The position numbers and the translations under genes are program-made. This document shows positions 17,944-26,511 of a stretch of DNA of 42,332 nucleotides, one piece after another. Origin of the DNA: Pseudomonadales bacterium (GTDB lineage Bacteria; Pseudomonadota; Gammaproteobacteria; Pseudomonadales; Pseudohongiellaceae); contig JAJDSZ010000126.1 in the NCBI GenBank assembly GCA_022827425.1, positions 1 to 42,332 on the forward strand, given 5' to 3'. The notes below the pieces were generated by a model. It made no database searches, was not told the DNA's origin, and was given only the letters and a program-made list of their open reading frames with translations. The stretch's first letter is position 1. Each line of letters opens with the position of its first letter.

Positions 17944-20934
17944 ATGTTAACCAACAAGCGTTTGGCGTTGCTGCTATGCGGTGCCCTGATAGGCGGGGGG
18001 GGGGGGGCAGTGCAGACTGCGCTCGCCCAGGGGCAGGAGGCCCAGCAACTGGAAGAGGTGGTCGTTACGGGTTCGCGTATTCGGAGCCCGAACGTAATCA
18101 GTTCTTCGCAGATCACCACGATTCAGGCCGAAGATATTTCCGACCGCGGCATCACCCGCGTCGAGGACTATCTGAACGACCTGCCGCAGATCGCGCCGGG
18201 ACAGGCGATTACGGCTTCGAACGGTTCCAATGGCCGTGCGTCGGTAAACCTTCGCGGTCTCGGCTGTTCTCGCACACTGGTGCTGATCAACGGTCAGCGT
18301 ATGGCGCCCGGAGGCACTGCCGGCGGTAACTGCGCCGACCTGAATGCCGTGCCTTCGCTGCTGATCGAGCGCGTCGACGTTCTGACAGGCGCGGCGTCTT
18401 CGGTTTACGGTTCCGATGCGATTGCCGGCGTCGTCAACTTCATCATCGACGACGAATTCGAAGGCTTCAGGGCAAGCTACACCCACAGCCTCTATCAGCA
18501 CACCAACGACAACGACGAACTGCGGAATCTGGTGCGCTCTTACGACTACGCTCTCGCAGACGAGGACATCACCACGGGCGACACCAAGAAGCTTGCGCTG
18601 GCGTTTGGAGGCTCGATGTTCGACGGGCGTGGCCACATCACCGGCTATATCGAAAAAACCGACACCGCGCCGATTCTGCAAGGCGATTACGATATCTCGG
18701 CTTGCGCGCTTACCCGCGGCAAGGGTGGCTGCGGCGGTTCTTCCACGATTCCTCCCGGTCGTTGGGCCGATTTTGGATTGTATGGCGCCAATGGTTTTAC
18801 GAACGTCAACCCCAGTGTGACTCGGCTCGATATGAAAGTGCAGGGAGACGAGTTCGTAGATAGGGCCGGACAGACCTTCAACTACAATCCCACCAACTTC
18901 TTCCAGCGCCCGGATGATCGTTTGAACGCCGGCTTCTTCGGCAAGTTCGAGATCAACGAGAACGCCGAAGCCTACGCCACAGTCCGTTCGATGTCTTCCG
19001 AGTCCAACGCGCAGATCGCGTATTCAGGTACTTTCGGCAACATTACGGAGTTGCCTTGCTATAACGCGCTGCTTTCCGCGCAGCAGTACCAGAGGGCCTG
19101 CGGCGACTGGATCGGCATGGGCGGTGATCACGCGCGCAACTTCTCAAGCGGCGCCGAGGCCCTTGGGTATATTTCCAGTCTGGATCTCGCGGTAGCCAAC
19201 GGCGATATCATCGGTTACAACGCGCCACTGTACTCCTTGAAGCGTAACGTGGAAGGCGCGCCCAGACAGAGCATCACGTTGTACGACAATGTCACCCAGG
19301 TTTACGGGGTGCGCGGCGACATCACCGGTTCTTGGACATATGACGTCAACTATCAATTGTCCGAAGTCGATTATGTCAACGAGTATCGCAACGACCTGTC
19401 GGTGACCAACATCAACCGGGCCGTCAACGTGGTCAATATCAATGGCACGCCCACTTGTGTTTCCGCACTGGACGGCACCGATCCAAACTGTATTCCCTAC
19501 AATCTGTTCAGCGGCGGACTACCGGGGGACGGAGGCATCCAGGCTGTTCACGATGGCGGCGCGGCACTGCAAAGCTATATCGCGCAGTCGACCTTCATTC
19601 GCGGCAGCGGCAAGCAGCGCATCCTGCAAGGTGTGGTTTCCGGCGAAACCGGGATCACCATTCCGGGAGCCCCGGGTTCAATCTCTGCGGCTTTCGGCTA
19701 CGAAGTAAAGGATTTGAAGACGGATTTCAGCCCTGATGCGCCGAGCATTGCCGGCGACAGATCCGGTTCCGGCGGCGCGGCGATACCTCTCTCCGGCGAA
19801 TACGATGTGAACGAGTTCTTCGTGGAACTCGGTATTCCGGTGATGGACAATTTGAGTCTCGATGCGGGATACCGTTACGCCGATTACTCGACCGGCCAGA
19901 CTACGGACACCTACAAGTTTGGCGCGTTTTTCCAGGCGACCGATGATATCGCTATCCGGGGATCCTTCCAGACGGCGATTCGCCACGCCAACCTGGGGGA
20001 GTTGTATACCGCCCAGGGCGACAGTCTTACCGATCTGGACGATGATCCCTGCGGCCTGAACATGACCGCGACCCAGGCCCAGTGCGCCAACACCGGGCTG
20101 TCCGCCTCACTGTACGGCACCGACCTGAAGTCGCCCGCCGACCAGTACAACATCCGTTACGGCGGCAACCCGATGACGGCGCCCGAAGAAGCCGAGTCGA
20201 TCACTGTCGGCGCTGTGGTCACACCGCAGTTTATCGATGGTTTGACGCTAACCGTGGACTACTGGGACATCGCGCTGGAAGAGGGAATCGGTTCTATCCC
20301 CGCATCCACCACGCTGGACAAGTGTCTGGAAACCGGCAATGCCGTGTTCTGCAACAACATCAACCGGCATCCGCAAACCGGCTCGCTATGGCTGACAGGT
20401 GGCTATATCAACACCTTGACCACTAATATCAGTGAATCGTCCATCAGAGGTGTCGACATAATCTTCGACTACAACTTCGATACCCCGATGGGTCCGATGG
20501 AAATCGAAGGTGTGACCACCAATCTGCTTGAGGACAGCTTCATCGAGTTGCCCGGCGAGCCGAGCACCGAGTGCCACGGCTATTGGGGTGCCGCCTGCGG
20601 CAAGAACCCGGCGCCGAAGTGGGCCGGAACCTACAAGGCGACCCTGTACACCGAGTACGATGTCAGGGTTTCTCTTGGCATGCGCTATCTCGGCGAAACC
20701 GAGGATCTGGGCGGCAACGCCATCAACTTCGACGCCGAGACCTACTGGGATCTCACCGCGGAATGGAGCGCCTCGGAGAACTACACCGCCACCGTCGGCG
20801 TCAGCAACCTGCTTGACACCGACCCCCAGGTCAGTTCCGATGCGGGCACCCAGCCCGGCAACGGCAACACTTTCCCGGCGTTCTTTGACGCTCTGGGTCG
20901 ATACGTGTTCGTAAATCTGGGTGTGGAGTTCTGA
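17944..20934 (+). CDS. TonB-dependent outer-membrane receptor
   Basis: The 996-residue protein has a signal peptide ending at ALAQ (residues ~1-28) and 'LEEVVVTGSRI' at the start of the mature part. The plug domain contains 'ITRVEDYLNDLPQI', 'SVNLRGLGCSRTLVLINGQRM', 'PSLLIERVDVLTGAASSVYGSDAIAGVVNFI'. A large beta-barrel follows and ends in Phe ('YVFVNLGVEF'), as outer-membrane proteins do. It belongs to the long Cys-containing receptors of environmental gammaproteobacteria; the ligand is unknown. The ATG at 17944 is preferred over 17938 because GGAGGGG then has a 6-nt spacing. A run of 13 G encodes Gly18-Gly21 in the signal peptide and could switch the gene on and off. It stands alone and ends in a terminator. 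Confidence 0.93.
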   Translation: MLTNKRLALLLCGALIGGGGGAVQTALAQGQEAQQLEEVVVTGSRIRSPNVISSSQITTIQAEDISDRGITRVEDYLNDLPQIAPGQAITASNGSNGRASVNLRGLGCSRTLVLINGQRMAPGGTAGGNCADLNAVPSLLIERVDVLTGAASSVYGSDAIAGVVNFIIDDEFEGFRASYTHSLYQHTNDNDELRNLVRSYDYALADEDITTGDTKKLALAFGGSMFDGRGHITGYIEKTDTAPILQGDYDISACALTRGKGGCGGSSTIPPGRWADFGLYGANGFTNVNPSVTRLDMKVQGDEFVDRAGQTFNYNPTNFFQRPDDRLNAGFFGKFEINENAEAYATVRSMSSESNAQIAYSGTFGNITELPCYNALLSAQQYQRACGDWIGMGGDHARNFSSGAEALGYISSLDLAVANGDIIGYNAPLYSLKRNVEGAPRQSITLYDNVTQVYGVRGDITGSWTYDVNYQLSEVDYVNEYRNDLSVTNINRAVNVVNINGTPTCVSALDGTDPNCIPYNLFSGGLPGDGGIQAVHDGGAALQSYIAQSTFIRGSGKQRILQGVVSGETGITIPGAPGSISAAFGYEVKDLKTDFSPDAPSIAGDRSGSGGAAIPLSGEYDVNEFFVELGIPVMDNLSLDAGYRYADYSTGQTTDTYKFGAFFQATDDIAIRGSFQTAIRHANLGELYTAQGDSLTDLDDDPCGLNMTATQAQCANTGLSASLYGTDLKSPADQYNIRYGGNPMTAPEEAESITVGAVVTPQFIDGLTLTVDYWDIALEEGIGSIPASTTLDKCLETGNAVFCNNINRHPQTGSLWLTGGYINTLTTNISESSIRGVDIIFDYNFDTPMGPMEIEGVTTNLLEDSFIELPGEPSTECHGYWGAACGKNPAPKWAGTYKATLYTEYDVRVSLGMRYLGETEDLGGNAINFDAETYWDLTAEWSASENYTATVGVSNLLDTDPQVSSDAGTQPGNGNTFPAFFDALGRYVFVNLGVEF
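17995..18007 (+). repeat. G13 homopolymer tract in the signal-peptide coding region
   Basis: Thirteen consecutive G follow GGC at 17992. With 13 G the receptor frame is intact. Losing one G leads to a stop at 18095-18097. Gaining one leads to a stop at 18327-18329. This is the structure of a slipped-strand phase-variation switch, although homopolymers are also prone to sequencing error. Confidence 0.85.
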
Positions 20935-20966
20935 GGACAGCCGTTCTCTCAAGCCTGATACACTCG

Positions 20967-21000
20967 AAGGCCGGGGCGCAAGCTCCGGCCTTTCTTTTTT
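20967..21000 (+). terminator. Rho-independent terminator of the TonB receptor gene
   Basis: AAGGCCGGGGC - GCAA - GCTCCGGCCTT forms an 11-bp stem with one mismatch and a 4-nt loop, followed by TCTTTTTT. It starts 32 bp after the stop codon. Confidence 0.9.
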
Positions 21001-21051
21001 GGGATATCCGGATCGAGGGGAGTGACTTGCGCCATCCTGTCCCCCTCTTTC

Positions 21052-21127
21052 CGTCATTCTGCGCATAGTCGCAGAATCTTGTGCAGTGCCCTCCCGAGGA
21101 GATTCTGCGGCTACGCGCAGAATGACG
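21052..21127. repeat. Dispersed intergenic palindromic repeat, inverted copies B1 and B2
   Basis: B2 (21099-21127) reads GAGATTCTGCGG, then CTACGCGCAGAATGACG. B1 (21052-21080) is the same element reversed with three differences. Each unit is itself a palindrome (ATTCTGCG / CGCAGAAT). A partial third copy (ACGCGGAATGACGG) follows near 21149-21162, just before tsaD. The 243 bp between the receptor and tsaD hold only the terminator and these repeats. Confidence 0.75.
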
Positions 21128-21177
21128 CGCAAGAGGACGCTTCACTTCACGCGGAATGACGGATATGGAGAATTCTC

Positions 21178-22200
21178 TTGATCGTTCTCGGCATTGAAAC
21201 CTCTTGCGACGAAACCGGCGTCGGGCTGTATTGCAGCGAGCGCGGCCTGCTTGCCGACGGACTCTACAGCCAGGTGGAGATTCATGCCCGCTATGGCGGC
21301 GTGATTCCCGAACTGGCGTCCCGCGATCACGTGCGCAAGACCTTGCCGCTGATTCGCGAAGTGCTGGCGGATGCCGGCATGTCACTAGGCGAACTTGACG
21401 GCATCGCCTACACCGCCGGCCCCGGGCTTGTGGGCGCCCTGCTCGTGGGAGCTTCCCTCGGCCGCTCGCTCGCGGACGGGCTCGATGTGCCCGCCCTGGG
21501 CGTGCATCACATGGAAGGGCACCTGCTGGCGCCGCTGCTGGAAGGCGGCGGGATCGAATTTCCTTTCCTGGCCTTGCTCGTTTCGGGCGGTCACAGCCAA
21601 CTGGTCAGGGCCGAAGGGATTGGAGACTACACGATGCTCGGGGAATCCCTCGACGACGCCGCCGGCGAAGCCTTCGACAAGGTCGCCAAGATGCTTGGCC
21701 TGCCATACCCCGGCGGCCCGCATCTTGCCCGGCTTGCGGAAAACGGGGACCCGGGGCGATTTGATTTCCCCCGGCCCATGACCAGGCGCCCAGGCCTGGA
21801 CTTCAGTTTCAGCGGCCTGAAAACCCATGTGCGGACGGTGATTGCGGAACTGCGGGAAAGCGAAGGCGAACCTGGCGGGCAGACCCGGGCCGATATTGCC
21901 CGGGCTTTCGAGGAAGCCATGGTGGACACGCTGACGATCAAGTGCAAAAGGGCGATCCGGCAAACCGGCCTGGAATCCCTGGTGATTGCCGGCGGCGTCA
22001 GCGCCAATAAGCGGCTGCGCGAGGTGCTGGAGAACCAACTCGGCGCCGATAGCGTACATTATGCAGCGCCGCGTTATTGCACCGACAATGGCGCCATGAT
22101 TGCCTATGCCGGTTGCCGGCGCCTCCTTGCCGGCGAGCGCGAAGGTCTTGAAATCCGGGTGCGCCCCCGCTGGCCGCTGGAATCGCTTGGGGCAATCTGA
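21178..22200 (+). CDS. tsaD: tRNA N6-adenosine threonylcarbamoyltransferase TsaD
   Basis: The 340-residue protein transfers the threonylcarbamoyl group to A37 of ANN-decoding tRNAs, together with TsaB and TsaE. The start is TTG with GGAG 7 nt upstream; it gives the canonical '[18 protein letters not shown]'. The metal-binding His pair lies in '[14 protein letters not shown]'. Other landmarks are 'SGGHSQLV', '[22 protein letters not shown]', 'YPGGP' and '[13 protein letters not shown]'. It is full length. In Pseudomonas the next gene is plsY; here folB follows directly after 15 bp. Confidence 0.97.
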   Translation: MIVLGIETSCDETGVGLYCSERGLLADGLYSQVEIHARYGGVIPELASRDHVRKTLPLIREVLADAGMSLGELDGIAYTAGPGLVGALLVGASLGRSLADGLDVPALGVHHMEGHLLAPLLEGGGIEFPFLALLVSGGHSQLVRAEGIGDYTMLGESLDDAAGEAFDKVAKMLGLPYPGGPHLARLAENGDPGRFDFPRPMTRRPGLDFSFSGLKTHVRTVIAELRESEGEPGGQTRADIARAFEEAMVDTLTIKCKRAIRQTGLESLVIAGGVSANKRLREVLENQLGADSVHYAAPRYCTDNGAMIAYAGCRRLLAGEREGLEIRVRPRWPLESLGAI

Positions 22201-22215
22201 CCAGAGCAGGAGAAT

Positions 22216-22587
22216 ATGGACATCGTTTATATCAGGGAACTCGAAGTCGAAACCATCATCGGGATTTTCGACTGGGAGCGCGAGCGCCGGCAGATCGTCA
22301 GCATCGATCTCGACCTTGGATTCGATATTCGCGCCGCCGCCGCCTCGGACCGGATCGCCGATGCCCTGGACTACAAGGCGATTTCCCATCGGGTCCGGGA
22401 TTTTGTCGCCGCCTCGGAATTCCAGCTTGTGGAAGCCCTTGCCGAGGCCATCGCCGGAATTGTGCTGGTGGAATTCCCGGTGAGCTGGCTGCGCCTGCGG
22501 CTGGGCAAGCCGGGGGCGGTGACGGGCTCCAGGGACACTGGCGTGATTATCGAACGGGGCGTTCCGGCTGCAGCGCCTGAATCCTGA
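22216..22587 (+). CDS. folB: Dihydroneopterin aldolase FolB
   Basis: The 123-residue product starts 'MDIVYIRELEVETIIGIFDWERERRQ', the usual FolB opening with the pterin-binding region, and ends with 'LRLGKPGAVTGSRDTGVIIER', which holds the catalytic Lys. It cleaves dihydroneopterin to 6-hydroxymethyl-dihydropterin in folate synthesis. It lies 15 bp after tsaD and 3 bp before folK, so the two folate genes are cotranscribed. Confidence 0.95.
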   Translation: MDIVYIRELEVETIIGIFDWERERRQIVSIDLDLGFDIRAAAASDRIADALDYKAISHRVRDFVAASEFQLVEALAEAIAGIVLVEFPVSWLRLRLGKPGAVTGSRDTGVIIERGVPAAAPES

Positions 22588-22590
22588 ACC

Positions 22591-23136
22591 ATGCCCGAAC
22601 AGGTTTTTTGCATCGGCAGCAATCTGGAGCCCACCGCCAATATCTCCCGGGCGCTTGCCGCCTTGCGGGACAGGTTTGGCCCGCTGCGCTGCTCTTCGGC
22701 GTACCGCAGCGTCGCGGTGGGTTTTACCGGCCCGGATTTCCTGAATCTTTGCGCCCTTGCCGAATCCGTTGAAGCGCCGCCCGCTATCGTTGCCTGGCTC
22801 AAGCAACTCGAGCTGCGCCTCGGCCGGAATCCGAGCCAGCCACGGTACTCCTCCCGCCCCATCGACATCGACCTGTTCATACCCGGCGCTCCCGACGGCG
22901 CCCATGGCAAGCTCACCGTATCCCACCAGGAAATCCGCGAAAGCGCCTTCCTCCTCTGCCCGCTCGCCGAACTGCTCCCGGACCTGAAACTGGAACCCGA
23001 CGCCCCCGGCCTCGCCACGCTCTGGAAAGAGTTCGACGAATCCAGCGGAACCGTAACCCGGGTGGAGTTCAACGGGTCCGGTCAGGGCCCCAGAGCGCCA
23101 ACCGGAATGACAAGCACGCCATCCGGGCGCCGGTAG
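22591..23136 (+). CDS. folK: 2-amino-4-hydroxy-6-hydroxymethyldihydropteridine pyrophosphokinase FolK
   Basis: The 181-residue protein uses the FolB product and ATP to make the pyrophosphorylated pterin for folate synthesis. Motifs are 'CIGSNLEPTANISRALAALRDRFG', 'SSAYRSVAVGFTGPDFLNLCALAES' and 'SSRPIDIDLFIPG', where RPIDIDL binds metal and substrate. The C-terminus runs about 15 residues past the usual end. It overlaps the end of the convergent ATPase gene by 55 bp, which suggests that the original stop was displaced when the neighbour arrived. Confidence 0.93.
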   Translation: MPEQVFCIGSNLEPTANISRALAALRDRFGPLRCSSAYRSVAVGFTGPDFLNLCALAESVEAPPAIVAWLKQLELRLGRNPSQPRYSSRPIDIDLFIPGAPDGAHGKLTVSHQEIRESAFLLCPLAELLPDLKLEPDAPGLATLWKEFDESSGTVTRVEFNGSGQGPRAPTGMTSTPSGRR

Positions 23137-24332
23137 GCGTAGCCGGAACTGGTGATTACTCCCAACATTCCGGGAATTTCATTCCGTTTCGGGTCGAGCC
23201 GGTCACGGAATCGCAGCAGGGTTTTTGCCGCGGCATCCAATTGGCCGGTTCCCAGCTTGACCTCCAGCGCGCACCAGTTCCCCGCCCGATTCTGAACCAC
23301 GGCATCCACTTCCAGGGTGTTGTCCAGGTAATGGAATACCCTGGCGTCGCAGCCCCGGGCGTAGACCGACAAGTCCCGGAACACCATCGACTCGAAAAGA
23401 AAGCCGAGATATTTCAGATCCTTGAGCAGGCGATCCGGAGTGAAACCTATCGCCGCCGCCGCGAGGGAGGGGTCGACAAAGTGCCGTTTTGGCGACTTGC
23501 GAAGCACGGCCTTTGATCGCAGATTCGGCGACCAGGCCGGTTGTTCCTCAGCCACCATCAACCTGCCAAGCGCGGTCAAGTATTCGCGAACCGTGCCATC
23601 GTTCAGTGGCTGTCCTTCTTCCCCGACATCGGCGGCCAGTGTGCGGGCGCTTACTGTGGTGGCTGTGTTGCGCGCCAGTGAGCGCAGCACCTTGCCGACA
23701 TTTTCCGGGTCCCGTGAAACTCCGTCCAGGCGTGAGATGTCTGCGCGTCGTATCTCGTCGAGATAATCGGCTCGCGCGGTCTGACAGGCTTTGAGCGAGC
23801 GATTCAGGTCTCCGGGCCAGCCGCCCCGGCAAATGATTTCGGTCACGTCTCCTGCCGTCAGGTTCACCGGCGCGCATCCCGCAAAGTCTCCTTGCAGCAA
23901 ACCGCCGAGGGAAACCTTGCCATTCGATATTCCCATTTCCAGCAGACTCAGGGTGCGCAGCCGCATGCGCGAGATTCTGCCTGCGCCGGTGTGCCGGGTG
24001 ATGTCATCCGCAGGCGCCGCCGAGCCGGTCAATATGAATTGTCCACTGCTTTGGCGCAGATCGACCGTGCGCCTGACATGGTTCCAGATGCGGGGTTCTA
24101 CCTGCCACTCGTCGATCAGTCTCGGAGTTTCGCCGTTGAGCACCAGGGAGGGGTCCAGCGACATCGCGCTGCGCGCATTCTCGTCAACATCGAGCAGAAC
24201 CGTGCTCGCCGCCATCCGGCGGGCTGTTTCGGTCTTGCCGCAGGCGCGCGGCCCTTCAATGAGCACAGCCCCCGCGGCGGACAGGCGCTCGGCCAGTTCG
24301 GCATCGCCGATTCTTTCTATGTATTGACCCAC
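23082..24332 (-). CDS. AAA-type ATPase with DUF4143 C-terminal domain (second copy)
   Basis: The 416-residue protein has Walker A 'EGPRACGKTETARRM' and Walker B-like 'PRLIDEWQ', 'FILTGSAAPADD' as sensor region, and a middle helical domain. The DUF4143 end has 'LEVDAVVQNRAGNWCALEVKLG', again a D...ExK pattern. The start is GTG at 24332 (MGQYIERIG...). It differs clearly from the first copy (11981-13132), so the two are not a recent duplication. It sits between folK and a pteridine reductase gene, interrupting a folate-related group. Upstream are four 23-bp tandem repeats in AT-rich DNA. Its role is unknown. Confidence 0.88.
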   Translation of the reverse strand: MGQYIERIGDAELAERLSAAGAVLIEGPRACGKTETARRMAASTVLLDVDENARSAMSLDPSLVLNGETPRLIDEWQVEPRIWNHVRRTVDLRQSSGQFILTGSAAPADDITRHTGAGRISRMRLRTLSLLEMGISNGKVSLGGLLQGDFAGCAPVNLTAGDVTEIICRGGWPGDLNRSLKACQTARADYLDEIRRADISRLDGVSRDPENVGKVLRSLARNTATTVSARTLAADVGEEGQPLNDGTVREYLTALGRLMVAEEQPAWSPNLRSKAVLRKSPKRHFVDPSLAAAAIGFTPDRLLKDLKYLGFLFESMVFRDLSVYARGCDARVFHYLDNTLEVDAVVQNRAGNWCALEVKLGTGQLDAAAKTLLRFRDRLDPKRNEIPGMLGVITSSGYAYRRPDGVLVIPVGALGP

Positions 24333-24340
24333 GGATTTTC

Positions 24341-24432
24341 ATAACCAGCAATTTGCAACTATTCTATCCATCCGAATGTAACTTTTTCAACCAGCATTTT
24401 GTAATATTTATAACCATTCATTTGTAAAGAAA
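24341..24432 (-). repeat. Four imperfect 23-bp tandem repeats upstream of the second DUF4143 ATPase
   Basis: Units begin at 24341, 24364, 24387 and 24410 with an exact 23-bp period. The first 18 bases read ATAACCAGCAATTTGCAA, CTATCCATCCGAATGTAA, TCAACCAGCATTTTGTAA and ATAACCATTCATTTGTAA (plus strand). Unit 2 is the most diverged. The array fills nearly all of the gap between the pteridine reductase stop (24433) and the ATPase start (24332), so it is the promoter/operator region of the ATPase gene. Confidence 0.8.
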
Positions 24433-25233
24433 TCAAAGCAGGTGCCGGCCGCCGTCGAGGTGGATGGTCTGGCCGGTGAGGTAGCGGGCTTCGGCGGCGA
24501 GGAAGAAACAGAGCGCGGCCACCTGTTCCGGGGTTCCGGTGGTTCGCAGGGGGATGGATTGCAGGATGCGTTTGCGGGCCTCGGCGGTTTCCTGCGCCGA
24601 TTCGCCCTTCAGGCTTTCCGGCTCCGGGTTTTCTGGCCCTGGGGTTTCCGGCCAAAGTATCGCGCCGGGGGCGATGGCGTTGACCCGCACTTCCGGGGCA
24701 AGCTCGATGGCCAGGGAGCGCGTCATGGCGGCGAGCCCGGCCTTGGCGATGGCATAGGCGGAATAACCCTGCGGCGGGCGCCGGACGTGAACATCGGTGA
24801 TATTGACGATGGCGCCGCGCCCGCTGCGCAAGGCATCCGCCAGCGCCTGGCTGAGGAAAAAATGCCCGCGCAGGTTGCCGCCCTGCAGGTCTTCCCACTG
24901 GGCCGGGCTGACATGGCCGAAAACCGTGGGGTAGTAGCCGGAAGCATTGTTCACCAGCACGTCGAGGCGCCCGAAACGGGCAAGGGCCTCGCCGGCGAGT
25001 TCGCGGGCCGATTCCGGCTCGTTCAGGTCGGCGCAAAGCACCGCCGCCGACGCAGGCCTGCGGGCGTTGCATTCCTCGGCCAACGCCTCGGCCTCGGCGA
25101 GCGAGGCGCGGCAATGGAGCAGCAGGCGGTAGCCCCTGGCATGAAATGCCGCCGCAATCGCCGCGCCGATGCGCCGGGCGCCGCCGGTGACAAGAACCAC
25201 CGGCGCATTTTTCGCCTCGCTTGCCTGTTTCAC
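24433..25233 (-). CDS. Pteridine reductase-like short-chain dehydrogenase
   Basis: The 266-residue SDR has 'VVLVTGGARRIGAAIAAAFHARGYRLLLHCRAS', where the Arg residues after the glycine motif and the 'LHCR' strand end are typical of NADPH-using pteridine reductases (PTR1/FolM group). 'VNNASGYYPTVFG' replaces the usual NAG with NAS, also typical of that group. The catalytic Tyr-Lys is in 'GYSAYAIAKAG', and the C-terminus ends in 'LTGQTIHLDGGRHLL'. It probably reduces dihydrofolate, dihydropterin or dihydromonapterin. Its position near folB/folK supports a pterin role. It is 3 bp from cca and likely in the same operon. Confidence 0.88.
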   Translation of the reverse strand: MKQASEAKNAPVVLVTGGARRIGAAIAAAFHARGYRLLLHCRASLAEAEALAEECNARRPASAAVLCADLNEPESARELAGEALARFGRLDVLVNNASGYYPTVFGHVSPAQWEDLQGGNLRGHFFLSQALADALRSGRGAIVNITDVHVRRPPQGYSAYAIAKAGLAAMTRSLAIELAPEVRVNAIAPGAILWPETPGPENPEPESLKGESAQETAEARKRILQSIPLRTTGTPEQVAALCFFLAAEARYLTGQTIHLDGGRHLL

Positions 25234-25236
25234 GAT

Positions 25237-26463
25237 CTAATGCGCGTATTCGGCCCGGGCCTGGCGGATTGCCGCGATGCGCTCCCGGGCAATGAGTTCG
25301 GCGGGATTGGCCTGGGGTTTTTCCCGCAGCAGGGCGCCTGCGTCGACGGCATTCACCGCGGCGAGCATGCTTTCCAGATAGGCGTTCTGGGGATAGTCGC
25401 AATCCTCATAACCCGTCCGCCCCCGGGCGTCGGCGAGGCAGGCGGTGAGAAAGCGCCGGAATCTTTCCGGGCGGCGGATGGCGTCAAGTCCCGAGAGCAG
25501 CCGCAGCACGGTGGCCGGACGCAGGCTCAGCACCCGATGCTGCAGGGTGTGGTACTTGCAGACAAGTTCCGCCGTCCGGGCGAATTCATTGGGTGCGCCA
25601 AGCCGCTGGTTGACATTCTTCACCAGGGGGACGCCGAGTTCCTCGTGACCATGGTGGCTTGGCCACCCGGCCGGGTCGGTGACGCCCTTGCCGAGGTCGT
25701 GCAGCAATACCGCATAACGCACCACGCTGTCTTCGGTGAGACGTGCGGCCGCCTTGACGCACATCAGGGTATGCACGCCGGTATCGATTTCCGGGTGATA
25801 TTTTTCCGGCTGGGGCACGCCGAACAACCGTTCCACTTCGGGCAACAGTTCGGCCAGGGCGCCGCAGTCGCGCAGAACGGTGAAAAACCGCTCGGGGGAC
25901 TGGCTGCCCAGGGCGAGTTCCACTTCCTGCCAGATTCGCTCCCTGGGCAGTTCGGCGAGTTCTCCCGCCGCGGTCATCCGCCGCATCAGCTCCAGGGTTT
26001 CCGGCGCCACCGAAAAGCCGAAATGGCGGAACCGCGCGGCGAAGCGGGCGACCCGCAGTATCCGCAGCGGGTCTTCCCGGAAAGCGGGGGAAACGTGGCG
26101 CAGCACCCTGGCTTCCAGATCATCGAGGCCGCCGTATGGGTCGATCAACCCGCCGGATTCGGTTTCGGCCATGGCGTTGATGGTCAGGTCGCGCCTTGCC
26201 AGGTCTTCCTCAAGGCTGACTTCGGGGCTGGCGTCCACGGCAAAGCCGGTATGTCCCGGGCCGGTTTTCCGCTCGCGCCGGGCAAGGGCGTATTCTTCCC
26301 TGGTTTCGGGATGCAGGTAGACGGGAAAATTCTTGCCGATTTTCTGAAAGCCGAGTTTTTCCAGCGAAACGCCATTTGCGCCCACCACCACCCAGTCCCG
26401 GTCAATGACCGGGAGACCGAGCAGCTTGTCGCGCACCGCGCCGCCTACCAGATGGGTTTGCAT
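25237..26463 (-). CDS. cca: CCA tRNA nucleotidyltransferase with HD domain
   Basis: The 408-residue enzyme adds or repairs the CCA end of tRNAs. The N-terminal nucleotidyltransferase starts '[16 protein letters not shown]' and holds 'IDRDWVVVG' with the catalytic acidic pair. '[14 protein letters not shown]' and '[16 protein letters not shown]' are the nucleotide-selecting and backbone motifs. The C-terminal half has a phosphohydrolase HD motif ('[14 protein letters not shown]'), as in the gammaproteobacterial multifunctional form. The gene is followed by the pteridine reductase gene 3 bp away. Confidence 0.96.
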   Translation of the reverse strand: MQTHLVGGAVRDKLLGLPVIDRDWVVVGANGVSLEKLGFQKIGKNFPVYLHPETREEYALARRERKTGPGHTGFAVDASPEVSLEEDLARRDLTINAMAETESGGLIDPYGGLDDLEARVLRHVSPAFREDPLRILRVARFAARFRHFGFSVAPETLELMRRMTAAGELAELPRERIWQEVELALGSQSPERFFTVLRDCGALAELLPEVERLFGVPQPEKYHPEIDTGVHTLMCVKAAARLTEDSVVRYAVLLHDLGKGVTDPAGWPSHHGHEELGVPLVKNVNQRLGAPNEFARTAELVCKYHTLQHRVLSLRPATVLRLLSGLDAIRRPERFRRFLTACLADARGRTGYEDCDYPQNAYLESMLAAVNAVDAGALLREKPQANPAELIARERIAAIRQARAEYAH

Positions 26464-26511
26464 GGGTCGTTTCCACGTCGGGTCAAGAGCGCATTATACC
26501 CGTGCCGGGGG

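Noticed and set aside
24341-24432. CRISPR-like interpretation of the 23-bp repeats
   Set aside because: The repeats are directly adjacent with only 5 bp between conserved cores, so there are no spacers, and no cas genes are present.
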